Source of the DNA: Flavobacterium pokkalii
Lineage (GTDB): Bacteria > Bacteroidota > Bacteroidia > Flavobacteriales > Flavobacteriaceae
Direction of reading: 5' to 3'
Assembly (NCBI RefSeq): GCF_014596575.1
Contig: NZ_NASZ01000001.1
Span: forward strand, 186,001-250,000
DNA: 64,000 bases
Below the pieces are notes generated by a model, which saw nothing but the letters and a program-made list of their open reading frames with translations, was not told the origin of the DNA and did no database searches. Below are positions 1 through 8,868 of this stretch, one piece after another (position 1 is the stretch's first letter; each line of letters begins with the position of its first letter). A program made the position numbers and the translations under genes.

Positions 1-159
1 GACTTCTATAATTGCCAGCGTGTCATTTATTTGGGCAATGATGTCTATTTCGGCCTTTTGAAAAGTCCAATTGGTTTCTAAAATCGAATAGCCGTTATTT
101 TGTAAAAACTCAACAGCTAATTCTTCACCCAGTTTTCCTAATTCGTTGTGCTCAGCCAT
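1..159 (-). CDS. YraN/UPF0102 family protein, N-terminal part (cut by window edge)
   Basis: The first 53 codons are visible, starting from an ATG at 157-159. The translation begins MAEHNELGKLGEELAVEFL and contains EIDIIAQ, matching the UPF0102/YraN family, a PD-(D/E)XK nuclease-fold group of about 115-120 residues. The conserved G..GE..A opening and the E(I/V)DI(I/V) motif are both present. The rest of the gene lies left of base 1. Function in the family is unproven; a DNA-metabolism role is usually assumed. It is on the same strand as the LD-carboxypeptidase gene upstream of it, separated by a gene-free inverted repeat at 184-297. Confidence 0.85.
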   Translation of the reverse strand, partial: MAEHNELGKLGEELAVEFLQNNGYSILETNWTFQKAEIDIIAQINDTLAIIEV

Positions 160-183
160 TGTTTATTACTATTTGATTTTTTT

Positions 184-297
184 AAACATATAAGTCATAT
201 AAGTTTTTATTCTTGTCTTATTTGTTCTTTTAGAAACTACTTAAAAGTAAGAGATATAAGTTCGTAATATTGTTTTTAAACTTATATGACTTATATG
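184..297. repeat. Gene-free inverted repeat, same arm as the cassette at 40496-41067
   Basis: A perfect 20-nt inverted repeat has arms 187-206 (CATATAAGTCATATAAGTTT) and 278-297, with a 71-nt loop without a gene. The left side extends to 184-209 in near identity with the 27-nt arm at 40496-40522, where the same repeat encloses a GxxExxY nuclease gene. It fills almost all of the gap between the yraN start and the LD-carboxypeptidase stop. Confidence 0.85.
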
Positions 298-305
298 GTA
301 AAAAA

Positions 306-1301
306 TTAATTTTCAAATTTCAACGTACTTTTCTCCAGTGTAACTTCCATTGAAACCTGACTTCCCAAAATCAAGGCTCTGTTGTCCTGAATGTGTCCTG
401 CCGGGAAATTATAAATCACCGGGATTTTGTAATTTTTAATCACATCCTGAATAATTTCAACTGCATTTTTCCCCCAGGGAATTTCGTTGTCTTTCATTTT
501 GGTCATCGAACCCACCACAATTCCTTTGATGCTTTCCAGGCAACCATTGCGTTTTAAATTCATCATCATGCGGTCGATGTGGTATAAGTATTCGTCCAAA
601 TCTTCGATAAATAATATTTTTTCATGACAATCAATAGCCGATGGAGAGCCAAATAAACTGTATAAAATAGAGAGGTTTCCGCCTACCAATTCACCTTTAG
701 CTGCTCCGGTGCGGTTCATCGGGTCAGAAGGAACTTCATAGCTTATGGATTCGTTAAACAAGGCTTCTCTCAAAGTTTCTTTGGCTTCAGCCGTTGCTCT
801 GGGAATACTCACCGGCATAATGCCGTGAATGGTTTTATAACCCAAAGTGTTCAGGTGATTGTGTAAAACGGTAATATCGCTAAAACCTACAATCCATTTT
901 GGGTTTTCTTTGAATTTGGTAAAATCTAAAGCATCAATAATTCTCACGGTTCCGTAACCGCCTTTTACACACCAAATCGCTTTGATATTCGGGTTGTCCA
1001 GCTGGGTTTGAAAATCGGCAGTTCTTTCTTCATCTGTTCCTGCCAGTTGATTGTTGTCTAATCCAATGCTTTTTCCAATAACAACTTCCAGTCCCCAACT
1101 GTGTAATAAATCAATCGCAGGTTGTAGTTGGTTGTCGGTATATTTTCGGGCGGTGGCAACAATGGCAACGGTGTCTCCTTTTTGTAAAGCGGCTGGTGTA
1201 ATCATCTGTTTTTGGGCTTGACTATTATTGAAAAATTGAAAAAATAAAATCAGGGAAAAGCAAAATCGCAGATTAAATGTTGAAAATTGAGAAGTAAACA
1301 T
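306..1301 (-). CDS. LD-carboxypeptidase, peptidase family S66, exported
   Basis: Family S66 enzymes cleave the L-D bond of muropeptide tetrapeptides during peptidoglycan recycling. The start at 1301 was chosen because MFTSQFSTFNL opens a signal peptide ending near SQAQ; an upstream in-frame Met adds 19 residues before it. The nucleophile Ser is in VGFSD (residue 141), the Glu in LFIED (233) and the His in PAGHIQDN (303), so the Ser-Glu-His set is complete. The GGYGT and GELVGGNLS motifs also fit. The length of 331 aa is normal for the exported bacteroidete form. An exported location suggests action on periplasmic muropeptides, unlike cytoplasmic E. coli LdcA. Confidence 0.92.
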   Translation of the reverse strand: MFTSQFSTFNLRFCFSLILFFQFFNNSQAQKQMITPAALQKGDTVAIVATARKYTDNQLQPAIDLLHSWGLEVVIGKSIGLDNNQLAGTDEERTADFQTQLDNPNIKAIWCVKGGYGTVRIIDALDFTKFKENPKWIVGFSDITVLHNHLNTLGYKTIHGIMPVSIPRATAEAKETLREALFNESISYEVPSDPMNRTGAAKGELVGGNLSILYSLFGSPSAIDCHEKILFIEDLDEYLYHIDRMMMNLKRNGCLESIKGIVVGSMTKMKDNEIPWGKNAVEIIQDVIKNYKIPVIYNFPAGHIQDNRALILGSQVSMEVTLEKSTLKFEN

Positions 1302-1441
1302 AGGGCTTTTTTTCCTGAATAAATAAAGTTGCAATGCCTTGGCGAAGCATCCAAACAAAGATAAAGAAATTCAAAAAATAAATGATTGCAAATTGTATGA
1401 AATGGTTTAAATTTACTAAAACGCTTTAAATTGAATTAGTT

Positions 1442-2533
1442 ATGCAAATGCAAAAAGGGATTGTTATTGTTTTGCTGTTTTGGTTTCAAATGTTTTTCTC
1501 ACAACCCAAAAGCTATCGGATTCACACAGTGGCTTTTTATAATTTTGAAAATCTCTTCGATACAATTAATGATCCGGATACGTACGATGACGAATGGACG
1601 CCGCGGGGAAGTCAGCATTGGACTGCTGAAAAATACCATCAAAAACTGCAAAATTTAGCGCGGGTTCTCGCAGATATTGGAAAACCTGAAAATACTAATT
1701 CGCCTACTTTGATTGGTTGTTCCGAAATTGAAAATCGGGATGTACTGGAAGATTTGGTGCAACAGCCTAATATAGCCATGCAGGATTATGGCATTATTCA
1801 TTTTAATTCGCCGGACAAAAGAGGAATTGATGTGGCTTTGTTGTTTCAAAAGAAATTTTTCATGCCTACTTCTTATACGAATATTCCCTTGTATATTTAT
1901 AGCAAAGGGAAACCGGAAGCTGTAGCAGTGGAAGACAATGATGATGACTTGTCTGAAAATAATTATCAAAACAGGATTTTTACCCGGGACCAACTTTTAG
2001 TAAGCGGTTTTTTGGATGGAGAGGAAATACACATTATTGTTAATCACTGGCCGTCGCGTTCGGGCGGAGAGAAAAAATCCAGTCCGTACCGGGAAGCTGC
2101 CGGAATGTTAAACCGCAAAATCATTGATTCTTTGCAAAAAATAAATCCGAAAGCCAAAGTAATTACCCTCGGTGATTTGAACGACGGACCTTTTAATAAC
2201 AGCATTAAAAAAGCTTTGGGAGCCAAAGCAAATCAACAGGAAGTTCCGGAATTGGGGATTTATAATCCATTTGAAGAAATGGCTAAAAAAGGTTTGGGAA
2301 CTATTGCTTTTAGAGATTCCTGGGATATTTTCGACCAGATTATGGTTTCGCAAACCCTGATAAAAAAGGAATTTTCAGGCTATCAATATTGGAAAGCCGG
2401 CATTTTCAACAAAAGTTATCTGATTCAAAATTCCGGTAACTACAAAGGTTATCCCAAGCGACATTCGGCAACCGAAGTAGGTTTTAGCGATCATTTTCCG
2501 GTTTATGTTTATTTGATAAAGGAAGCCAAATAG
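1442..2533 (+). CDS. Exported endonuclease/exonuclease/phosphatase-fold protein
   Basis: 363 aa with an N-terminal signal peptide (about residues 1-21, ending FFSQ). The EEP-fold motifs appear in order: FYNFENLFDT (metal-site Asn/Glu), EIENRDVLEDL, NHWPSRSGGE (catalytic His), GDLND and C-terminal SDHFPVY (Asp-His). These active-site residues are typical of Mg-dependent DNase I-like enzymes, so an active hydrolase is likely. The substrate cannot be told from sequence; extracellular DNA, RNA or a phosphoester are options. It is divergent from the LD-carboxypeptidase gene, with about 140 bp between them. Confidence 0.9.
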   Translation: MQMQKGIVIVLLFWFQMFFSQPKSYRIHTVAFYNFENLFDTINDPDTYDDEWTPRGSQHWTAEKYHQKLQNLARVLADIGKPENTNSPTLIGCSEIENRDVLEDLVQQPNIAMQDYGIIHFNSPDKRGIDVALLFQKKFFMPTSYTNIPLYIYSKGKPEAVAVEDNDDDLSENNYQNRIFTRDQLLVSGFLDGEEIHIIVNHWPSRSGGEKKSSPYREAAGMLNRKIIDSLQKINPKAKVITLGDLNDGPFNNSIKKALGAKANQQEVPELGIYNPFEEMAKKGLGTIAFRDSWDIFDQIMVSQTLIKKEFSGYQYWKAGIFNKSYLIQNSGNYKGYPKRHSATEVGFSDHFPVYVYLIKEAK

Positions 2534-2568
2534 ATTTTGTAACTTAGCTGTTATTAAAATAAGCTGCC

Positions 2569-3108
2569 ATGGCAATTTCAAGACCTTTTAACCTGACCAA
2601 ATGGATTGACGAAAACCGTCAATTGTTAAAACCACCTGTTGGTAATAAAAATCTTTATGTGGATTCCGGTGATTATATCGTGATGATTGTGGCCGGACCT
2701 AACGCCCGAAAGGATTTTCATTACAATGAAACCGAAGAGTTGTTTTATCAGTTAGAAGGAACAATTGAAGTACACATTCAGGAAGAGGGCGAGCGAAAAA
2801 TTATGCAGCTCAATGCCGGCGATATGTACCTGCATCCGGCTAAAGTACCGCATTCGCCTGTGCGTTCCGAAGGTTCTATCGGTTTGGTTATTGAGCGAAA
2901 AAGAGCCAAACAGGGTTTTACAGATGGCTTGCTGTGGTATTGTGACAACTGCAATCACAAGTTGCACGAAGTTTATTTTGAATTGAACAATATCGAAAAA
3001 GATTTCCTGCCTCATTTTGAGCATTTTTACAATTCAGAAAGTCTTCGCACTTGTGAAAATTGCGGAACGGTTATGGACACCGACCCAAGATTTACAGCCA
3101 AAAAATAA
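2569..3108 (+). CDS. nbaC: 3-hydroxyanthranilate 3,4-dioxygenase
   Basis: This enzyme opens the ring of 3-hydroxyanthranilate to 2-amino-3-carboxymuconate semialdehyde (kynurenine pathway, tryptophan degradation or quinolinate synthesis). It is 179 aa, a cupin fold. Fe(II) ligands His51, Glu57 and His95 are visible, with substrate-binding Arg47 and Arg99. The C-terminal rubredoxin-like site has Cys125, Cys128, Cys162 and Cys165, the spacing of the bacterial enzyme class. No other kynurenine gene is in the window. It starts 35 nt after the preceding stop, so co-transcription is possible. Confidence 0.96.
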   Translation: MAISRPFNLTKWIDENRQLLKPPVGNKNLYVDSGDYIVMIVAGPNARKDFHYNETEELFYQLEGTIEVHIQEEGERKIMQLNAGDMYLHPAKVPHSPVRSEGSIGLVIERKRAKQGFTDGLLWYCDNCNHKLHEVYFELNNIEKDFLPHFEHFYNSESLRTCENCGTVMDTDPRFTAKK

Positions 3109-3123
3109 TTTTTTTCAGGAGCT

Positions 3124-3141
3124 TCCCGATAGCTATCGGGA
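3124..3141. repeat. 18-bp perfect palindrome, TCCCGATAGC/TATCGGGA
   Basis: A perfect palindrome around the core GATAGCTATC with TCCC/GGGA arms. Related copies lie at 23579-23596, 54291-54308 and 57463-57480. It sits in the 121-nt gap before the aldehyde dehydrogenase gene. Confidence 0.9.
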
Positions 3142-3229
3142 CCCGTTATCCGCTCTATCTTTATGTTCTTAAAGAAAGGCCATAAATGATGTTGCTACCG
3201 GGGCTAAAACACGAAACCTATTAAATATC

Positions 3230-4783
3230 ATGTCAACAATCGCAACACAATTTGGAATCAAAGAAGCATTAACGCAATTAGGAATTCAGGAAATAAATGA
3301 AGGAACATCAACAGGAATAAACAATTTTTCGTCAGGAGAAATTCTGGAAAGTTTTTCACCTGTTGACGGTGCTTTAATTGCTAAAGTAACAACGACTTCA
3401 GCAGCTGATTATGAAAAAGTAATGCAGGCTGCCACCGAAGCTTTCAAAGTTTTCCGCTTGATTCCGGCTCCAAAACGAGGCGAAATCGTGCGTCAGTTTG
3501 GGGAAAAATTACGTCAAAATAAAGAAGCTCTCGGAAAATTAGTCTCTTACGAAATGGGGAAATCCCTGCAGGAAGGCTACGGAGAGGTTCAGGAAATGAT
3601 CGATATTTGCGATTTTGCTGTTGGACTTTCCCGTCAGTTACACGGTTTGACCATGCATTCCGAAAGACCCAATCACCGCATGTATGAGCAATATCATCCA
3701 TTAGGTGTAGTCGGAATTATTTCTGCGTTTAATTTTCCGGTGGCAGTTTGGTCCTGGAATGCGGCATTGGCATTAGTTTGTGGTGATGTTTGCGTGTGGA
3801 AACCATCTGAAAAGACACCACTTTGCGGAATTGCCTGCCAAAATATTTTAGCACAGGTTTTACAGGAAAATAAGTTGCCGGAAGGCATTTCCTGTTTAAT
3901 TACCGGTGATTATACGATGGGGGAATTAATGACTAATGATGGCCGAATTCCGTTAATTTCAGCAACCGGTTCTACCCGAATGGGGAAAATAGTAGCTCAA
4001 ACCGTGGCTGCCCGATTAGGGAAATCATTGTTGGAATTGGGTGGAAACAACGCTATTATTGTTACTCCGGATGCCGATATTAAAATGACGGTTATCGGAG
4101 CTGTTTTTGGTGCTGTGGGAACAGCCGGACAGCGTTGCACTTCAACCCGAAGATTGATTATTCACGAAAATATTTATGATAAAGTCGCGGCAGCTTTGGT
4201 GGCGGCTTACCAGCAATTACGCATTGGAAATCCACTGGATGAAAACAATCATGTGGGACCGTTAATTGATGCCGATGCGGTTGAAAAATACAATAAAGCA
4301 TTAGAAAGAGCAGTTGCTGAAGGCGGAAAAATTCTTGTGAACGGAGACGTGTTTTCGGGAGAAGATTACGAAAGTGGTTGTTATGTGAAGCCGGCGATTG
4401 TAGAAGCTGAAAATAGTTTTGAAATCGTACAATGCGAAACTTTTGCCCCGATTTTGTATTTGCTAAAATATAGCGGAACCGTTGAAAATGCGATTGCGAT
4501 TCAGAATAATGTGGTGCAGGGATTGTCTTCGGCAATTATGACGAACAATTTGCGCGAAGCCGAATTATTCCTGTCAACTGCAGGTTCGGATTGCGGAATA
4601 GCGAATGTAAACATTGGAACTTCCGGTGCCGAAATTGGCGGTGCTTTTGGAGGAGAAAAGGAAACGGGCGGCGGTCGCGAATCGGGTTCGGATGCCTGGA
4701 AAGTGTATATGCGTCGTCAAACCAATACCATCAATTATGGTAGTACTTTACCTTTGGCGCAGGGAATAAAATTTGATTTGTAA
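3230..4783 (+). CDS. Aldehyde dehydrogenase, ALDH7 (aminoadipate-semialdehyde dehydrogenase) type
   Basis: 517 aa NAD(P)-dependent aldehyde dehydrogenase. Catalytic Cys303 is in GTAGQRCTSTRRL, Glu269 in LLELGGNNA and Asn168 in SAFNFP. The tail GGEKETGGGRESGSDAWK followed by VYMRRQTNTINYG is the signature of the antiquitin/ALDH7 group, which oxidises alpha-aminoadipic semialdehyde (piperideine-6-carboxylate) in lysine breakdown. Length and motif spacing are complete. The substrate is inferred from family membership; no lysine aminotransferase gene is nearby. The 3-hydroxyanthranilate dioxygenase gene upstream is about 120 nt away, so an independent promoter is likely. Confidence 0.92.
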   Translation: MSTIATQFGIKEALTQLGIQEINEGTSTGINNFSSGEILESFSPVDGALIAKVTTTSAADYEKVMQAATEAFKVFRLIPAPKRGEIVRQFGEKLRQNKEALGKLVSYEMGKSLQEGYGEVQEMIDICDFAVGLSRQLHGLTMHSERPNHRMYEQYHPLGVVGIISAFNFPVAVWSWNAALALVCGDVCVWKPSEKTPLCGIACQNILAQVLQENKLPEGISCLITGDYTMGELMTNDGRIPLISATGSTRMGKIVAQTVAARLGKSLLELGGNNAIIVTPDADIKMTVIGAVFGAVGTAGQRCTSTRRLIIHENIYDKVAAALVAAYQQLRIGNPLDENNHVGPLIDADAVEKYNKALERAVAEGGKILVNGDVFSGEDYESGCYVKPAIVEAENSFEIVQCETFAPILYLLKYSGTVENAIAIQNNVVQGLSSAIMTNNLREAELFLSTAGSDCGIANVNIGTSGAEIGGAFGGEKETGGGRESGSDAWKVYMRRQTNTINYGSTLPLAQGIKFDL

Positions 4784-4797
4784 ATGTTTTGTTTTAT

Positions 4798-5283
4798 ATG
4801 AATACTAAGAAAACTGTTTTTGTCTGTATGTTGCTAATGTCTTTTTTATACAGTTGTAAAAAAGAACCGTTGGAATCTAAAAAACAATTGTCCATTGAAA
4901 GTTCTAAAAATGAAATTGATAAGGGTGCTGCCATTCAAAAAATGCTAAAGGAATTTTATAGTGCTTACATAAAAGAATTTGCAAACGAAAATATCGCTGA
5001 ATCGGAAAGAAAATTAGATTCAATTGAAATTAAATTTTGTACGAAATCTTTATTAGACAGTATTTCAAATGAATTTGAGCATAATGAACTGGATTATAAT
5101 CCATTTGTTAAAGCTCAGGATGTATCATTAGATTGGATAGAAACTTTTACCGTAAGTAAATTATCAGGTTTAGAAAATAAATTTAACGTGCAATATCTCG
5201 ATAAATATTCGGGGAAAGCAATAAATATTTATCTTACTGTTGTTGAAGAAAACGGGAGTTTTAAAATTTCTTCATTACGATGA
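4798..5283 (+). CDS. Small lipoprotein, possibly DUF3828-like
   Basis: 161 aa beginning MNTKKTVFVCMLLMSFLYSC, a lipoprotein signal with the lipidated Cys at residue 20 followed by KK. A TTG nine bases upstream is also in frame, but ATG gives the better signal peptide. The mature part has FYSAYIKEF, YNPFVKAQDVS and a final GSFKISSLR; this layout resembles DUF3828 proteins, a weak assignment. Function unknown. It follows the ALDH gene by 14 nt and ends before a strong bidirectional terminator. Confidence 0.75.
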   Translation: MNTKKTVFVCMLLMSFLYSCKKEPLESKKQLSIESSKNEIDKGAAIQKMLKEFYSAYIKEFANENIAESERKLDSIEIKFCTKSLLDSISNEFEHNELDYNPFVKAQDVSLDWIETFTVSKLSGLENKFNVQYLDKYSGKAINIYLTVVEENGSFKISSLR

Positions 5284-5326
5284 GAAATTAGTCTCTGTTT
5301 TGAAAAACGTAAGAAGTGATAAATAT

Positions 5327-5363
5327 AAAAACGGCTATTTGAGAAACTCAAATAGCCGTTTTT
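5327..5363. terminator. Bidirectional rho-independent terminator
   Basis: Perfect 17-bp stem (AAAAACGGCTATTTGAG with its complement) and AAA loop, with A-run and T-run on the two sides. It lies between convergent genes ending at 5283 and 5382 and would serve both. Confidence 0.9.
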
Positions 5364-5381
5364 ATTCTAAAAAGTATGGTT

Positions 5382-5879
5382 TTATAAATTAAAAGAAGCA
5401 CCAATATTAAAGGTGAACTGATTGTTTAAACGTTCAAATCCGGTAGCTTCGGGTTTGTATTTGGCAATAGGGAAACCAATTTCACTCATGATTCCAAAAC
5501 CATCTGTAAAGAAATAACGAACCCCCAAATGTGCGCCAAAGTTTCTCAGTCCTAAATCCAATCCCGGATAAATATCGACCTTTTCATCTACATTAAAAAC
5601 ATTGCCCAGATTTGCATTAAAACGGACTTTAAGATCAGCTCTGTCACCAAAATCAGGTTTGTTGCCTAATCCGTCTTTGTCAACAGATAGTAAATAAGAG
5701 GCTGTTGCGCCCACGGAAATATTTTCACCCAAACCAAAATCGGTAGAAACTCTTATTCCCGAACCATGTTCCTGAATATTGGCTGCCACATCAAATTTAG
5801 TATCTCCTTTTCCGTTAAAAGCCTGAGCATTTGCAAAGCTGATTGTTAGCATTGTAAGTAATGTGAAAATTTTTCTCAT
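5382..5879 (-). CDS. Small outer-membrane beta-barrel protein (DUF6646-like)
   Basis: 165 aa. The start at 5879 (MRKIFTLLTMLTISFANAQ) gives a clean signal peptide; the longer frame would overlap the upstream phosphoesterase gene. The mature protein alternates polar and hydrophobic residues (DLKVRFNANLG, VDIYPGLDLGLRNFGAHLGV) and ends NIGASFNL with a terminal Leu after an aromatic, as in outer-membrane barrels. I associate it with the flavobacterial DUF6646 group from memory, moderately. Role unknown. It begins 25 nt after the phosphoesterase stop, so the two are probably co-transcribed. Confidence 0.78.
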   Translation of the reverse strand: MRKIFTLLTMLTISFANAQAFNGKGDTKFDVAANIQEHGSGIRVSTDFGLGENISVGATASYLLSVDKDGLGNKPDFGDRADLKVRFNANLGNVFNVDEKVDIYPGLDLGLRNFGAHLGVRYFFTDGFGIMSEIGFPIAKYKPEATGFERLNNQFTFNIGASFNL

Positions 5880-5904
5880 AATTTTATTTTTATTGCAAAT
5901 GTAT

Positions 5905-6630
5905 TTAATTTCTTCCTTTTTCGTCAAAATATAATTGGTGCAAAGGTTCGCTTTGCCAAAATTCTTTAGTGTCAATATCCATGATGGTTAAAGGTCCTTT
6001 GAAAGCAGCTCCGGTGTCTATATTCCAAACACAGGCTTTGTTTACCGGAACAGTTTTTCCAATTCGGGTAACCGGAGTGTGGCCAATGTAAATTTCATGG
6101 TATAAGGTTAATCTTTTGGGATAGGATAAGTCGCCTGGGTTTAAATTTTGGTTTAATGCCAGAGCGGTTTCCCATAAGGTTCTGTCCCAATAAAACAGTT
6201 TGGGAAAATATTCAAAGTTGATGCCGTTCATATTGGTAAAACCCGCATGAATAAAAAGACGTTGTTGTTCGTCCAGATAATAATCCTGCAGGGATTGTAA
6301 AAACTCAATATGTCTTTGTTTGTTTTCGTGGCTTACTTCTTCATAAGCAATAACGGTTGCTTCACCTCCGTGATTGTACCACAACAAATTATCTTTGTTG
6401 TCTTTTAACCAATGTAAAAGCAGTTCGTCATGATTGCCTCTGATGAAAACACAGTTGTTTTTGGTGTTTAACTCGATTAGAAAATCCAATACCTGCGGTG
6501 ATTGGCTCCAGCCATCCACATAATCTCCCAGAAAAATCAGTTTGTCTTTTGAGCTAACCTGAGCTCTTTCCAGAATTTGATGTAAGGCGCGTAAACCACC
6601 GTGAATATCTCCAATAACTAATGTTCTCAT
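5905..6630 (-). CDS. Serine/threonine-type metallophosphoesterase (PPP family)
   Basis: 241 aa. The calcineurin-like metal motifs are complete and in order: GDIHG (residues 8-12), GDYVDGWSQSP, RGNHDEL, FIHAGF and GHTPV. This is the short PPP class that includes PrpA/PrpE and ApaH-like enzymes. Possible substrates are phosphoproteins or diadenosine polyphosphates; sequence does not separate them. No signal peptide, so cytoplasmic. It is followed closely by the outer-membrane protein gene. Confidence 0.9.
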   Translation of the reverse strand: MRTLVIGDIHGGLRALHQILERAQVSSKDKLIFLGDYVDGWSQSPQVLDFLIELNTKNNCVFIRGNHDELLLHWLKDNKDNLLWYNHGGEATVIAYEEVSHENKQRHIEFLQSLQDYYLDEQQRLFIHAGFTNMNGINFEYFPKLFYWDRTLWETALALNQNLNPGDLSYPKRLTLYHEIYIGHTPVTRIGKTVPVNKACVWNIDTGAAFKGPLTIMDIDTKEFWQSEPLHQLYFDEKGRN

Positions 6631-6730
6631 TTTTTTGAATGCTGCTTTTGTTTTCCCAATTTAATAAAAATTGATTGACAGACAAAAAAGGAATGCTTTT
6701 TTCTTTTAGCTAAAAAATGAATTTGTCAAA

Positions 6731-7870
6731 TTATTGGACGTCGTATTTCATTTTTCTTAAAATCCGCATGGCTTCTTTGAAAGATAAATAGACTGAAGGA
6801 AAGGGTTTTAGGTGTGTTTTGGCATCGATTAGTTTTTGTTTGGCCTCTTCAAAACCGTTGAGGTAACAAATCATAAATGTTGAAGGCAGGTTTTCCAAAT
6901 CTTTTTGTTCTCTGGAGCTAAGCTGTATGTCTTTTTTTAGTTTGCTTACAATTGCCAGATTGTTGTTGTAAATGTGGAAAAGCATTTTTTTATTGAAAGC
7001 CGGAGGTTCAAAAAGCATTTTGCTCTCAATTTTGTAATAGCCGTTTTCAAAGAAAAAGATGGTTTGTTGTTCTAAAGGATAAAAACTGGTTTTGTCGTTT
7101 AATCCGAGGGGAACATATTCGATAATGGTAAAACTGTTTTCGTCAAAGGAAATAGTGATAACATCCTGAGCAGAATAAAAAAGTTTGATGTGTTCGTTAA
7201 TTAACTCAATATCCACGCGGGATAAGAAGGTTTTTTCGCGAACTGTTTTGGGAATTCCGGCCCAGCAGATGACAAATAATTCTTTGAAAACCTTGTATTT
7301 GGGATCCATGTCTTTGTGCCTGTAATTCATAAAATCAAAAAAACCGTCCAGCGTATATTTGATATTATTTCGCGAATTGTTTTCAAGGTCAATAACCGTT
7401 GCGGTATTCAGATAGTTTTTTTCGATTTTGTCTTCGGTGGGAGTGGTGTTGCTTCCTATTCTGATAAAAGTACTGTGAGCAGGAATGGTGTGAATTCCTT
7501 TTTTGAAAGAGGAAATTTTATTCTTAGGTTTTATAGTAACCAGTCCGATTACTTTGTCTTTGGGCAGGTTAGGAAAAGGCACATTTTCGTATTGAATTTT
7601 CGGAGGATTATCTAAATAGGCATTGATGAGATTTTGAATGTGACTGTCGTCAAAAAAGTCGGCGCCAATAATTTCATTGTCCTGATCTTCAACGCCTACG
7701 ACAATATAAGAGTTGTTTGCCGGATTAGAGTTGGATAAAGCACATATATGCTTTAAAAATTTGGATTTACCTTCTTTTGTGTGTAAATTTAATTGGCGTT
7801 TTTTATCGTAAAAACTATTTTCATCATTATGAGCCAGCAAATTCTTTATTAAAAGTCGTTTGTTAATCAT
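6731..7870 (-). CDS. AlbA_2 (Schlafen-type) domain protein
   Basis: 379 aa from the Met at 7870 (MINKRLLIKNLL); 14 extra upstream residues are in frame but look non-coding. The N-terminal 130 residues fit the AlbA_2/Schlafen fold: KRQLNLHTKEGKSKFLKHICALSNS, then YIVVGVEDQDNEIIGADFFDD, then VTIKP and AHSTFIRIGSNTTP. The C-terminal 230 residues have no motif I recognise. AlbA_2 proteins are variously nucleic-acid binding or regulatory; no specific function is supported. It is monocistronic, with about 100 nt on each side. Confidence 0.75.
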   Translation of the reverse strand: MINKRLLIKNLLAHNDENSFYDKKRQLNLHTKEGKSKFLKHICALSNSNPANNSYIVVGVEDQDNEIIGADFFDDSHIQNLINAYLDNPPKIQYENVPFPNLPKDKVIGLVTIKPKNKISSFKKGIHTIPAHSTFIRIGSNTTPTEDKIEKNYLNTATVIDLENNSRNNIKYTLDGFFDFMNYRHKDMDPKYKVFKELFVICWAGIPKTVREKTFLSRVDIELINEHIKLFYSAQDVITISFDENSFTIIEYVPLGLNDKTSFYPLEQQTIFFFENGYYKIESKMLFEPPAFNKKMLFHIYNNNLAIVSKLKKDIQLSSREQKDLENLPSTFMICYLNGFEEAKQKLIDAKTHLKPFPSVYLSFKEAMRILRKMKYDVQ

Positions 7871-7980
7871 CTGAAAAAAAGATTTACGATTTGAGTTTTG
7901 AATAAAAAACAACAGTTATTTGGCAATATTGTTGTTTTTATTGCGTTGTCAATATACTAATTTTAAATAAATAAGAAAAA

Positions 7981-8805
7981 ATGAAAAAGATTAAATTTCG
8001 CCCCCAATTATTTTTTATCATTGTTTTTCTGGCTACTTTTTTTACTGCTTGTAATGATAATGACGACAGTAATCAAACTGCGCGAATGATGGTTCGAATG
8101 ACCGATGCTCCCGGAGATTATGATGCAGTATATATCAATGTTCAGGATATAAAGATAAAGGCTTCAACTGATACCGGAGAGGAAGGTTGGGTAAGTATCG
8201 CTAGTGATGAATTTGTTCCCGGTGAACAAAATTTATTGGATTTAACAGGAGGAGTAAGTCTCTTATTGGCTGATAATGTTGTTCCGGCAGGAGAATTGGG
8301 ACAAATCCGATTAATTTTAGGAGATGGAAATTATTTTGTTAAAGATGGAGTAGATTATCCATTGGCTACGCCAAGTGCTATGCAATCCGGCTTGAAATTG
8401 CAGGTAAATCAAACTTTACAGGCAGGAGCTACGTATGAGTTTGTGTTGGATTTTGATGTTTCTAAATCTATTGTGACGGCAGGAACTTCCGGAAGCTTTA
8501 ATTTAAAACCGGTTATTCGCGTTTCAGCTACGGCTACATCGGGAGTGATTAAAGGTAAAATTGACCCAATCCTTGAAGGTTATCAGGTTGTTGCTTCGGT
8601 GCCAGTAGGTGATACCACTATAGAAGCATATGTTAATGAAGAAACAGGAATGTTCCAATTAGATGGTGTGCCAGCTGGAACTTATACCGTTACTTTAACT
8701 CCTGAGGAAGGTTCAGGGAAAGCTGTAAAAACAATAGAAGGTGTGGTCGTTGAAAATGGAGAGGTAAATGATTTGGGAACTATTACGTTAGTTGCATTAC
8801 CATAA
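7981..8805 (+). CDS. DUF4382 lipoprotein with C-terminal Ig-like carrier domain
   Basis: 274 aa. The lipoprotein signal ends FLATFFTAC (Cys at residue 24). The DUF4382 domain follows: ARMMVRMTDAPGDYDAVYINVQDIKI, a typical opening, then QIRLILGDGNYFV. Residues about 185-272 form a carboxypeptidase-regulatory-like beta sandwich (GVIKGKIDPILEG, GMFQLDGVPAGTYTVTLTP). Probably on the outer or inner membrane surface, role unknown. It has its own upstream gap and a terminator downstream, so it is a single-gene unit. Confidence 0.85.
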   Translation: MKKIKFRPQLFFIIVFLATFFTACNDNDDSNQTARMMVRMTDAPGDYDAVYINVQDIKIKASTDTGEEGWVSIASDEFVPGEQNLLDLTGGVSLLLADNVVPAGELGQIRLILGDGNYFVKDGVDYPLATPSAMQSGLKLQVNQTLQAGATYEFVLDFDVSKSIVTAGTSGSFNLKPVIRVSATATSGVIKGKIDPILEGYQVVASVPVGDTTIEAYVNEETGMFQLDGVPAGTYTVTLTPEEGSGKAVKTIEGVVVENGEVNDLGTITLVALP

Positions 8806-8832
8806 TTTTAAAAATTATAATAGCTAATTAAG

Positions 8833-8864
8833 AAAAACAGCTCTTTACGGAGCTGTTTTTTTTT
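8833..8864. terminator. Rho-independent terminator
   Basis: Stem AAAAACAGCTC / GAGCTGTTTTT with a 6-nt loop and T-run, between the convergent ends of the DUF4382 gene and the SDR gene. Confidence 0.88.
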
Positions 8865-8868
8865 ATGC

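Noticed and set aside
306..1358. Longer N-terminus for the LD-carboxypeptidase
   Set aside because: The extra 19 residues precede a good signal peptide, which must be N-terminal; the start at 1301 is preferred.
5382..5975. Overlap of the outer-membrane protein gene with the phosphoesterase gene
   Set aside because: It depends on a start upstream of the signal peptide; starting at 5879 leaves a normal 25-nt gap.
6731..7870. AlbA_2 protein as part of a defence island
   Set aside because: Neighbours are a phosphoesterase and a DUF4382 lipoprotein; there is no other defence-type gene around it.
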